Assembly (NCBI GenBank): GCA_015075635.1
Contig: JABTUA010000001.1
Location: 744,001 to 808,000 of the forward strand
DNA length: 64,000 nt
Source: Polyangiaceae bacterium
GTDB taxonomy: Bacteria; Myxococcota_A; Polyangia; Polyangiales; Polyangiaceae
Direction: 5' to 3'
This document shows, in pieces, positions 8,673-16,448 of the stretch. The position numbers and the translations under genes were made by a program. Under the pieces are notes generated by a model. It ran no database searches. It was not told where the DNA came from and saw only the letters and a program-made list of their open reading frames with translations. Position 1 is the stretch's first letter; the number at the start of each line of letters is the position of its first letter.

Positions 8673-9635
8673 ATGCAGCTCGCACCCACCCCGAGGGATT
8701 CGCTGTTCAGCGAAGGCACGGCAACGCTCTACCGATTTCGCGCGAGCGAGGTTTCATCCGGCCGCGCACCGGTGCTGCTGGTGCCTTCGCTGATCAACCG
8801 CTGGTACGTGCTCGATCTGCGCCCGGGCGCCTCGCTCGCGCGGGCGCTCGTGGACGCGGGCTTCGACGTGTATTGCCTCGACTGGGGCGTGCCGGAGGCC
8901 GAGGACCGCTACCTGGACTGGGACGCGGTCGTCGGCCGGGTCGGCCGCATGGTGCGGCGGGTGCAGCGCGAGAGCGGCGCGCCCCGGGTGGGGCTGCTCG
9001 GCTACTGCATCGGCGGCACCCTGGCCGCCATCCACACCGCCCTGGAGCCCGACTCCGTCGCGGGGCTGGTGAACCTGGCGGGCCCCATCGACTTCGCCGA
9101 GGGCGGTTTCCTCGCCCACATGGTGAACCCGCGCTGGTTCGACCCTCAGGCGATCGCCGACGCCGGCAACGTCAGCGCCCAGCAGATGCAAAGCGGCTTC
9201 GTCGCCCTTCGGCCCACGGCGCAGCTCGGCAAGTGGCTGAGCTTCTTCGATCGCCTCGGCGATCCGGAGCGGCTGGAGGCCTACCAGGCGCTCGAGGAGT
9301 GGGCGAGCGCCAACATCCCGTTCCCGGGCGCCGCCTACGCCAAATACATCCGGGACCTGTACCAGGAGAACGCGCTCGCGCGAGGTGAGCACCACGTCGC
9401 CGGACGGCGCGTGCGCCTCGGCGACATCCGCTGCCCGGTGCTCACGGTCGTGACCGATCGCGACGTGATCTGCCCGCCGCCCGCCGCCCAGGCCCTGAAC
9501 GACCTGTCGAGCTCCAGCGACAAGAGCCTGCTGGTCATCCCGGGCGGCCACGTGGGCGCGGTGGTCGGGGGCAGCGCGCCGAAACAGCTTTACCCGAAGC
9601 TCGCGGAGTGGTTTGGCAAGACCCTCGCCAACTGA
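8673..9635 (+). CDS. phaC: second PhaC-type polyhydroxyalkanoate synthase
   Basis: A 320-aa paralogue of the 252-1259 product. It has the lipase-like box G-Y-C-I-G-G with Cys112, DWGVPEAEDRY, Asp264 and GGH with His293. The Asp-His spacing is 29, as in the other copy. VPSLINRWYVLDL near residue 37 is shared. Overall it is slightly shorter at the N-terminus. It belongs to the phasin-phaC-reductase operon and is therefore the copy most directly tied to granule formation under PhaR. The two PhaC proteins may form a heteromer or make different polymers. Confidence 0.85.
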   Translation: MQLAPTPRDSLFSEGTATLYRFRASEVSSGRAPVLLVPSLINRWYVLDLRPGASLARALVDAGFDVYCLDWGVPEAEDRYLDWDAVVGRVGRMVRRVQRESGAPRVGLLGYCIGGTLAAIHTALEPDSVAGLVNLAGPIDFAEGGFLAHMVNPRWFDPQAIADAGNVSAQQMQSGFVALRPTAQLGKWLSFFDRLGDPERLEAYQALEEWASANIPFPGAAYAKYIRDLYQENALARGEHHVAGRRVRLGDIRCPVLTVVTDRDVICPPPAAQALNDLSSSSDKSLLVIPGGHVGAVVGGSAPKQLYPKLAEWFGKTLAN

Positions 9636-9647
9636 GAGAGAGCCCCC

Positions 9648-10394
9648 ATGAAACTCGACAGCTTGAAGATCATCGTCACCGGAGCCGGGCGCGGCATGGG
9701 CGCTCACTTTGCCAAGCAGCTCGCCGCCGCGGGCGCCAAGGTCGCCGCGGGCGACGTGGACGAGGCGGGGCTCGCGGAGCTCCCCGCCGGCATCGCGCGC
9801 CGCCGGCTCGACGTCTCGAACGAAGCGGACTGCGTGGCGTTCACCCAGTGGGCGGCCTCCGAGCTCGGCGGGCTGAACGCCTTGGTCAACAACGCCGGCA
9901 TCATTCGCGACGGCCTGCTGGTCAAGCGCGATCGCGAGACCGGCAAGGTCACGACGCTCTCGACGGACGACTGGCAGCGCGTGCTGGCCGTGAACCTGAC
10001 CGGCGCGACCTTCATGGTGCGCGAGCTGGCGAAGACCATGGTCGAGGCCGGAACCCGGCCGGGCGTGGTGGTCAACATCTCCAGCGTCTCCCGCCACGGT
10101 AACCGCGGGCAATCGAACTACGTCGCCGCCAAGGCGGCCCTGGCGGCCAACACCGTGACCTGGGCCCGCGAGTTCGCGAGCTACGGCATCCGCGTCGGCT
10201 GCATCGCCCCGGGCATGGTGGAGACGCCGATGACCCAGGGCATGAACCAGAAGGCCCGCGACGCGCTGGTGGCCGCCATCCCGGTGGGCCGCATCGGCGT
10301 GCCGGAGGACCTCTGGCTGGCGGTGCGCTTCGTGCTGGAGTGCGACTACTTCAACGGCCGCTGTGTCGATGTGGACGGTGGGCTGGTGATGTAG
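9648..10394 (+). CDS. short-chain dehydrogenase (3-ketoacyl-CoA/ACP reductase, PhaB/FabG type)
   Basis: A 248-aa SDR. It has a Rossmann motif TGAGRGMG near residue 11, NNAG at 82-85, catalytic Ser in NISSVS, and Tyr/Lys in SNYVAAKAAL, with the usual PGMVETPM after beta-6 and VDGG at the C-terminus. Just after the phaC gene (12-nt gap), the likely role is NADPH-dependent reduction of 3-ketoacyl-CoA to the (R)-3-hydroxyacyl-CoA that PhaC polymerises. An insertion of about ten residues (RDRETGKVTT) follows NNAG and may shape the substrate pocket. A general FabG function cannot be excluded. Confidence 0.8.
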   Translation: MKLDSLKIIVTGAGRGMGAHFAKQLAAAGAKVAAGDVDEAGLAELPAGIARRRLDVSNEADCVAFTQWAASELGGLNALVNNAGIIRDGLLVKRDRETGKVTTLSTDDWQRVLAVNLTGATFMVRELAKTMVEAGTRPGVVVNISSVSRHGNRGQSNYVAAKAALAANTVTWAREFASYGIRVGCIAPGMVETPMTQGMNQKARDALVAAIPVGRIGVPEDLWLAVRFVLECDYFNGRCVDVDGGLVM

Positions 10395-10472
10395 CGCTTC
10401 GCGAGCGGCGCGTAACAACTGACCATGGAGCGGTCGTCCGCCAATCCCTAACGTCGGCTCACGGAGGTCGAC

Positions 10473-11855
10473 ATGGCGAGGACGATTGGGTTGGGGATGG
10501 CGGCGATGGTTCTGGCTGCGCTGTCGGGCGTGGCGTGCTCGGGGGAAGACGGGGCCCAGGGCCCGGCGGGCAAGGATGGCAAGGACGGCGCTCAGGGCGC
10601 CGACGGCGGCGTCGGCAAGGACGGCGTCGACGGGCTCCCCGGCGAAGCGGGCCCGCCGGGTGAGGCGGGGCCTGCTAGCCCGCTGGAGCCGGCTCGCTTG
10701 CTCGACGCCAAGATCGGCGGCTGGGAGCAGGGCAACCGCGACGCGCTGAACGACATGATCGTCAAGCACGGCATCGCGAGCCCGGCCTTCGACCCCGCGA
10801 AGCGCCCGGTGGCGGTCTTCGACTGGGACAACACCGTGGTCAAGAACGACATCGGCGACGCGACGCTGTTCTGGATGCTGAAGCACGACGTCATCTTGCA
10901 GCCACCGGGGAAAGACTGGGGGCTCACCAATCCGGATCTCACGGCGGCGGCCAAGTCGGCGCTGAACGCAGCCTGCGACGCGGCGGCGGCGGCGGGCACG
11001 CCCTTGCCCACCAGCGCCACGCCGGCCTGCGCGGCCGAGATCATGAGCATCTACTACAACGGCAAGACGGCGGCGGGGGCCGCGGCTTGGACCGACGCCA
11101 ACACGACCACGACCAACCAACCCTACGCCTGGGTCTCGCAGCTCCAAGCTGGGCACACGCCGGCGGAGGTGCGCGCGTGGGCGCAGGCGGCCTTCGAGGA
11201 GAACGTCGGCGCGCCCATCGGCACCACGCAGACGCTGTTCGGGGTCTCTGGCGTCGCAGGCTACCTGCGCATCTACGAGCAGATCCGCGATCTGGCCGAG
11301 ACGCTCGACGAAAACGGCTTCGACGTGTGGGTGGTGACGGCCTCGCCTCAGTACGTGGTCGAAGCCGTCTCCGAAAAGATCGGGGTGCCGCCGCACCAGG
11401 TCATCGGCATCCGCCCGGTGCTGAACGCCGGCCTCATCACCTACGGCTTCGAGGGCTGCGGCACGCTGGCCAACGGGCAGACCTCGCTCATCACCTACTA
11501 CGCCGGCAAGCGCTGCTGGATCAACAAGGTCATCTTCGGCGAGCCCGCCGCCTCGCAGCTCGCGCCGAACCCGGATCCGAGCAAGCGACCCGTCTTCGTG
11601 GCCGGCGACTCCGACACCGACCTCGCGATGCTGAAGGACGCCACGGTGCTCAAGCTCGTGATCGAGCGCCACAAGCTCGAGGTCTCGTGCAACGCCTGGG
11701 CGAACTACCAGAACAAGTGGCTGCACCAGCCGATGTTCATCGAGCCGAAATCGGCGCCGGCGGCGGGCGCCTTCGCCTGTCCCACCGGGGTCGATCCCGA
11801 TGGCGCGCCCATCAAGGACGAGTCTGGAGCTCAGTTCCCCAAAGCATTGCCGTGA
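10473..11855 (+). CDS. HAD-superfamily phosphatase with collagen-like stalk, exported
   Basis: A 460-aa protein. A signal ending SGVAC (lipobox-like, Cys22) is followed by 14 uninterrupted Gly-x-y triplets (residues 27-68). A HAD phosphatase domain follows with motif I D117-W-D119-N-T121, a Thr-containing motif II region (VVTASPQYVVEAV) and motif IV GDSDTDLAML. A large cap insertion with TNQPYAW and CGTL lies between motifs. The layout resembles secreted phosphoserine- or phosphorylcholine-phosphatase-like HADs. The collagen-like segment would hold the enzyme off the outer membrane and may trimerise. It is first in a run of secreted proteins. Substrate unknown. Confidence 0.8.
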   Translation: MARTIGLGMAAMVLAALSGVACSGEDGAQGPAGKDGKDGAQGADGGVGKDGVDGLPGEAGPPGEAGPASPLEPARLLDAKIGGWEQGNRDALNDMIVKHGIASPAFDPAKRPVAVFDWDNTVVKNDIGDATLFWMLKHDVILQPPGKDWGLTNPDLTAAAKSALNAACDAAAAAGTPLPTSATPACAAEIMSIYYNGKTAAGAAAWTDANTTTTNQPYAWVSQLQAGHTPAEVRAWAQAAFEENVGAPIGTTQTLFGVSGVAGYLRIYEQIRDLAETLDENGFDVWVVTASPQYVVEAVSEKIGVPPHQVIGIRPVLNAGLITYGFEGCGTLANGQTSLITYYAGKRCWINKVIFGEPAASQLAPNPDPSKRPVFVAGDSDTDLAMLKDATVLKLVIERHKLEVSCNAWANYQNKWLHQPMFIEPKSAPAAGAFACPTGVDPDGAPIKDESGAQFPKALP

Positions 11856-11896
11856 CGAAGCGCGCCGGCCGCCTGGACTCCCGGCGGGAGCCCAGT

Positions 11897-11902
11897 TAGG
11901 CC
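11897..11902 (+). promoter_or_regulatory. possible -10 hexamer, lipoprotein 11909
   Basis: TAGGCC ends 6 nt before the ATG. It follows the TAnnnT-near-start pattern seen at many genes here, although the last base is C. Confidence 0.25.
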
Positions 11903-11908
11903 GGTGCC

Positions 11909-12646
11909 ATGCGGAACCTGGGGACTTCGCTGCTGCTCGTGGCTGCCCTGCTCGCCTGCAAGAGCTCCTCGCAGAGCTCGTCGTCACCCGCGGCCAGCGC
12001 CAGCGGCGCGGCCGCGGAGGATGACGAGGGCGCGGCGATCCCCACCGGCAAGTTCGGCAGCTTCACCCTGAAGGACATCGAGACCCGCGCCAAGAAGGCC
12101 GGCTGGAAGGTGCTGAGCTCGCACGAGGACAAGACCTTCGATTGCGACCAGTACGATTTGGAGCTCGAGGACCCCAAGCACTACGCCTACGTGACGGTCA
12201 TCGACCTCGGCGCGGAGGTCACGGCGAAGAAACACGCCGGCAAGATGGGCAAGACTGCCGGCCTCGCCCTGGAGCTCGAAAATTCGCCGACTCCGGGCCA
12301 GAAGCTGCTGGCCGACATCGAAGCCAAGAAGCCCATCGACGACCTGGACCGCGACGGTCTGAAGGAAGTCCTGCAGGCAATGGGCCGGAAGATCTCCGAC
12401 GCCAGCGCCGACAGCGAGGACGGAGTGACGGCAACGACCATCGGCGCCGAGAAGGGCGAAGCCTCGCTCTCGGTCTTCCACTGGAACTTCGCCAAGGCCG
12501 CCAAGGACGGGCGCGTCGCGGTGGACGGCGATCGCTTCATGAACGTGTTCGTGTGCAAGGACTGCACGCAGCGCAAGGTCGGCACCTTTGCCGAGGCCTG
12601 GCAGACGTCGAAGGCCAAGCGCCTGCTCGGCAAGCTGACCAATTGA
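11909..12646 (+). CDS. lipoprotein of unknown function
   Basis: A 245-aa lipoprotein with signal LLLVAALLAC (lipobox L-L-A-C), then a Ser/Ala linker rich in SSS runs, then a soluble alpha/beta domain. Two Cys pairs can be seen: C in DKTFDCDQYD and C-x2-C in FVCKDCTQ. Nothing in the sequence points to an enzyme. It lies 53 nt after the HAD gene and 46 nt before the SUMF-domain gene, so it may be co-transcribed. Some ordered motifs (LKDIETRAKKAGWKV) look like a small stress-type domain, but I do not recognise a family. Confidence 0.7.
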   Translation: MRNLGTSLLLVAALLACKSSSQSSSSPAASASGAAAEDDEGAAIPTGKFGSFTLKDIETRAKKAGWKVLSSHEDKTFDCDQYDLELEDPKHYAYVTVIDLGAEVTAKKHAGKMGKTAGLALELENSPTPGQKLLADIEAKKPIDDLDRDGLKEVLQAMGRKISDASADSEDGVTATTIGAEKGEASLSVFHWNFAKAAKDGRVAVDGDRFMNVFVCKDCTQRKVGTFAEAWQTSKAKRLLGKLTN

Positions 12647-12671
12647 CGCCGAAAACTGGCCGATCGGGCCC

Positions 12672-12693
12672 CCGCGGGGGAAGCTTCCCGCGG
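12672..12693 (+). promoter_or_regulatory. hairpin covering the SUMF-gene ribosome site
   Basis: CCGCGG(GG)GAAG pairs with CTTCCCGCGG. The 3' arm ends on the first base of the GTG start at 12693, and the only Shine-Dalgarno-like run (GGGGGAA) is in the 5' arm. In the folded state the ribosome site is hidden. Confidence 0.4.
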
Positions 12694-14291
12694 TGCGCGC
12701 CATCCTGCTCGGAGCCCTGCTGCTCGGCGCCTGCGCCGAGGCGAGCGACCCGCCGAGCGAGCCTGCCCCGGTCGCCCCGGCTCCAGAGCCCGAGCCCCCG
12801 CCCTCTCCGGAGCCCGCGCCCGAGACCGTTCCCGTCGCGGTGAGCGTGCCTCGCTCGCCCTGCCCGCCGGAGATGGCGCTGGTCGGCGGGCGCTTCTGCA
12901 TCGACCGCTGGGAGGCCACGACGGTCGCGGAGGACGACAAGCCGCACTCGCCCTATCACGCGGTCACCTACGAGAAGGTCAGCGCCGAGAGCCGGCCTGG
13001 CGTGGTGCCGCAGGCCCACATCTCGATGGAGCAGGCCGACCTCGCCTGCAAGCGCAGCGGAAAGCGCCTGTGTACGACGCAGCAGTGGGTGGATGCCTGT
13101 ATGGGCACCGACAAACCCAAGCGCCGCTTCCCCTATGGCCCGAAGGAGCAAGCGTCGGCCTGCAACACCAACCAGGGGGGCGCGCACCCGCTGATGGTGC
13201 TGCACCAGGGCCGGCGCCCGACGGACTCGTTCCAGATGAACGATCCGCGCATCAACCAGGTCGCCTCCACCGTTGCGCCGACGGCCGCCTTCGAGGCCTG
13301 CGTGACGCCGGAAGGCGTGCACGATCTGGTGGGGAATCTCCTGGAGTGGACCCGCGGCGACCGCCCGCTCTTGATGGGCGGCTACTACCTGGACGCCAAG
13401 GAAAACGGCACGGGTTGCACCTACGTCACCGAGCGTCACGGCGAGAAGTACCACGACTTCACTACCGGCTTCCGCTGCTGCTTCGAGCCGGAACCCGCGG
13501 CGCTGAAGGGCGCAGACACGGTGGCCGCGAGCGTGCAGCTGCCGGCGCCGAGCGAGGCGCGAGACCCCGCGGGCCTGCGCTCCTTCGCCGATCCGGGCGC
13601 CAAGCTCCCGCCCAAGCCGGCTCCCCCCGCGTACGAACCCGCCGACGCGGCTTGTCCGGTGGACATGGCGCTGGTGGACGGGGAGCGCTGCCTCGTGCCC
13701 GAACAGCAGTGCCTGCGCTGGCTCGAGGTCCCGGGGCAGGAGCCGCAGCGCGCCTGCGCGGAGTTCAAGGCGCCCACGCGCTGCACGGGCGGCAGGCAGA
13801 GCCTGCGCTACTGCATCGACCGCTACGAGTACACGCCGTCGGGTTGGGCCTTGCCGCTGGTGAACGTCTCCTGGGGCGAGGCGCAGAACATCTGCGGCGC
13901 CATGGACAAGCGGCTGTGCCGCGAAGAAGAGTGGGAGTTCGCCTGCGAGGGCCCGGACGCGCTGCCCTACCCGTATGGTCACGTCCGCGACGGTAGCGCC
14001 TGCAACCACGACCTGGACGATCTGTTCGGTCCGCGGCAGAAGCTCCGCGATCGGCGGCTGCCGGCGGACGCGCTGCCGCGCTGCAAGAGCCCGTTCGGCG
14101 TGTTCAACCTGGTCGGCAACGTGGACGAGTGGACCACGCGCGAGAGCCGCGACCCGCCCTGGCGCTCGATCTTGCGCGGCGGCTGGTGGCTCACGGGCCG
14201 TAATCGCTGCCGCGCCGCCACCGAGAGCCACAGCGAGATCTACGCCGGCTCGCAGACCAGCTTCCGCTGCTGTAAAGCTGCACGGAAGTGA
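12693..14291 (+). CDS. lipoprotein with two SUMF1/FGE-type domains
   Basis: A 532-aa lipoprotein (lipobox L-G-A-C) with a Pro-rich linker and two tandem SUMF/FGE-sulfatase (PF03781) domains. The first spans roughly 55-270: CPPEMALVGGRFCIDRWE, then GNLLEWTRG, then GFRCC. The second spans roughly 325-530: CPVDMALVDG, CIDRYEYTP, RLCREEEWEFACEG, NLVGNVDEWT, ILRGGWW and SFRCC. SUMF domains occur in formylglycine-generating enzymes and in non-catalytic carbohydrate or protein binders of the same fold. The copper-binding Cys pair of true FGEs is not evident. The GTG start is inside a hairpin (12672-12693). A GTGA overlap couples it to the next gene. Confidence 0.8.
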   Translation: MRAILLGALLLGACAEASDPPSEPAPVAPAPEPEPPPSPEPAPETVPVAVSVPRSPCPPEMALVGGRFCIDRWEATTVAEDDKPHSPYHAVTYEKVSAESRPGVVPQAHISMEQADLACKRSGKRLCTTQQWVDACMGTDKPKRRFPYGPKEQASACNTNQGGAHPLMVLHQGRRPTDSFQMNDPRINQVASTVAPTAAFEACVTPEGVHDLVGNLLEWTRGDRPLLMGGYYLDAKENGTGCTYVTERHGEKYHDFTTGFRCCFEPEPAALKGADTVAASVQLPAPSEARDPAGLRSFADPGAKLPPKPAPPAYEPADAACPVDMALVDGERCLVPEQQCLRWLEVPGQEPQRACAEFKAPTRCTGGRQSLRYCIDRYEYTPSGWALPLVNVSWGEAQNICGAMDKRLCREEEWEFACEGPDALPYPYGHVRDGSACNHDLDDLFGPRQKLRDRRLPADALPRCKSPFGVFNLVGNVDEWTTRESRDPPWRSILRGGWWLTGRNRCRAATESHSEIYAGSQTSFRCCKAARK

Positions 14292-16429
14292 AGCGACTCG
14301 TCGGCGCCATCCTGCTCGTCGCGGGCACCGCCGCCTCGGGAGACGTCCCCGGCGTGCGGCCGGGCACGCTCACCCGCGGCGACATCGGCACGCGGCTCCG
14401 CGTCTTCGGCACGCCCGGGGATCCGAAGCTCCAGAACGCCCTGGTCACCGCAGTGGTGCGCAAGAGCGACGGCTTCCTGGTGGACTTCTGGCGCAACCGC
14501 CCGACGCTGCCCACGACGGCGCAGCTCGGCACGCTCACCGACATCGACGCCATCTGGCAGCTGGTTCCGCTCGTGCGCTTCGGCGACAAGAGCGCGCCGG
14601 TGCTCGCCTCGCGGGTGTCCGAGCTCGCCGACGCCATCGAGGTCGAGGGGGTCGCGGAGCTCGGCGGCGTGCGCTATCGCGCGCGCAGCGTCCACCGGCT
14701 GCACCCGACCGAGCCGCGCCTGACGGTGAGCACGACCTTCAGCGTGGTGGGCGGCGGCGCGTCGGGTCCCGTCGAGCTCGGCGACGAGGTCAAGTGGGGC
14801 AACACGCGCTACTACGTCGAGGGCCTGGGCCAGTCGCGCATGAAGTACAAAGGCCCGGCCAAGTGGGTGGGGCGGCGCGGCGCAGGCGGCGACCTGATGC
14901 TGCGCCCCGGCGCGGGGCAGGCGATGTGGCTCGACTACACGTCTGCCAAGCAGCCGGGATTCCAAGGCGCGATCAGCGCGCTGTTCTTCAAGGGCAAGCT
15001 CGCCGCCGGGCAGAGCGTCACCATCACACGCGAGCTCGCGTTCGAGAAGATCCCGGTGGCCGAGCCGACACCGCCGAAGAACCCGGGCACGCTGCGCCTC
15101 GACGTCAGCGACGAAGCCGGACGGCCCATCGCCGCGAAGGTCCGCCTGGACCGCGAGGGGCAGAAGGACCCGGTTTTTCCCCCGGACGGCGACCTGGACG
15201 GCTCGGATCGGTTCCTCTGGACCGGCAATGGCAAGCTCCGAAGGCAGCTCGAGCCCGGGCGCTACCGCCTGCTGGTGACGGCTGGCATCGAGCGCGACGC
15301 GGTGTCGAAGAGCGTGGTCGTGCGGGCCGGCGACGAGGTCCAGGTGGCCGCCCGCCTGCCGCGCGTGATCGAGACCCCGGGCTGGATCAGCGCGGATCTG
15401 CACCTGCACCAGGCGCCCAGCGTGGACGCCGACATCGGCCTGCCGGAGCGCGTGGTGGCCATCGCGGCCGAAGGCGTCGAGCTCGCGGTGGCCACCGACC
15501 ACTACGTGGTGACGGATCTCGCGCCCACCGTGCGCTGGCTCGAGCAGCGGGGCCTGCTCACCACGCGAGTTCAGACCGTGGTCGGCAGCGAGGTGAGCAC
15601 GCTGGGCCGGCGCTTCGGTCACTTCAACGTGTTTCCGCTGAGGACCGATCAGAACGTGCGCTCCGTGGACGTGACTCCCAGCGAGCTCTTCGCCAGCGCG
15701 CGCAAGGCCTCGCCGAACGGTGTCTTGCAGGTGAACCACCCGCGGCTGGATCCGAAGCTCGGCTACTTCACCTATCACGGCATCGACGACGCCAGCGGTG
15801 AGATGAAGGTCGCGGGCTACGACCCGGGCTTCGACACCCTCGAGGTCTACAACGGCGACGATGCCTGGAAGCTGAAGGCCGTGAAGAAGGTGCTCTTCGA
15901 CTGGATGCACCTGCTCGGGCGAGGACATCGCTACACGGCCACCGGCTCGAGCGACTCTCACAGCCTGGCGTTCCTGGATCCGGGCCTGCCGCGCACGCTG
16001 ATCCGCCACGGCGGCTCGGGCTCGGACGCCGACGACGTGGCCGCGAAGCAGGCCGACGTGCTCGCGGCGCTCAAGGCTGGGCGCGCCATCGTCACCAGCG
16101 GGCCGGTGATCGAGGCCAGCATCGACGGCAAGGGCCCCGGCGAGACCGCGCGGGGCAAGACCGCGCGGCTGCGGGTGGTGGTCAAGGCGGCCCCCTGGGT
16201 GGACGTGCGCGCCTTGGAGATCTTGCAGGGCGGGCAGGCCAAACGGGTGAAGTGGCAGCAGATCCCCAAGAGCCAGAAGGTCGTGCGCCTGGATCAGAGC
16301 TTCGACTTCCCCGTCACCGAGCCGACGTTCTTCGTGGTCACTGCGCAGGGCGAGCGCGGCCTGCCCAACGCCTCCCGCGACGGCACCGTGCCGTTCGCGT
16401 TCACCAATCCCATTTGGGTCGAGCCCTGA
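14288..16429 (+). CDS. CehA/McbA-family metallohydrolase, exported
   Basis: A 713-aa protein with a signal peptide (AILLVAGTAASGDV) and an N-terminal beta-rich half. The C-terminal PHP-like half carries D370-L-H-L-H, then VATDHYVV, EVYNGDD and GSSDSHS. These His and Asp residues form the metal centre of the CehA/McbA family (phosphoesterase or ester hydrolase, related to PHP domains). The N-terminal half has Ig-like strands and is probably a binding module. It is coupled to the SUMF lipoprotein by a GTGA overlap, so the two probably work together at the cell surface. Substrate cannot be read from the sequence. Confidence 0.82.
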   Translation: MKRLVGAILLVAGTAASGDVPGVRPGTLTRGDIGTRLRVFGTPGDPKLQNALVTAVVRKSDGFLVDFWRNRPTLPTTAQLGTLTDIDAIWQLVPLVRFGDKSAPVLASRVSELADAIEVEGVAELGGVRYRARSVHRLHPTEPRLTVSTTFSVVGGGASGPVELGDEVKWGNTRYYVEGLGQSRMKYKGPAKWVGRRGAGGDLMLRPGAGQAMWLDYTSAKQPGFQGAISALFFKGKLAAGQSVTITRELAFEKIPVAEPTPPKNPGTLRLDVSDEAGRPIAAKVRLDREGQKDPVFPPDGDLDGSDRFLWTGNGKLRRQLEPGRYRLLVTAGIERDAVSKSVVVRAGDEVQVAARLPRVIETPGWISADLHLHQAPSVDADIGLPERVVAIAAEGVELAVATDHYVVTDLAPTVRWLEQRGLLTTRVQTVVGSEVSTLGRRFGHFNVFPLRTDQNVRSVDVTPSELFASARKASPNGVLQVNHPRLDPKLGYFTYHGIDDASGEMKVAGYDPGFDTLEVYNGDDAWKLKAVKKVLFDWMHLLGRGHRYTATGSSDSHSLAFLDPGLPRTLIRHGGSGSDADDVAAKQADVLAALKAGRAIVTSGPVIEASIDGKGPGETARGKTARLRVVVKAAPWVDVRALEILQGGQAKRVKWQQIPKSQKVVRLDQSFDFPVTEPTFFVVTAQGERGLPNASRDGTVPFAFTNPIWVEP

Positions 16430-16436
16430 CCTCGCG

Positions 16437-16442
16437 TACCCT
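16437..16442 (+). promoter_or_regulatory. possible -10 hexamer for 16449
   Basis: TACCCT ends 6 nt before the ATG. With the usual 6-7 nt to the start point, the transcript would begin at or next to the start codon. Confidence 0.35.
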
Positions 16443-16448
16443 CGCGGC

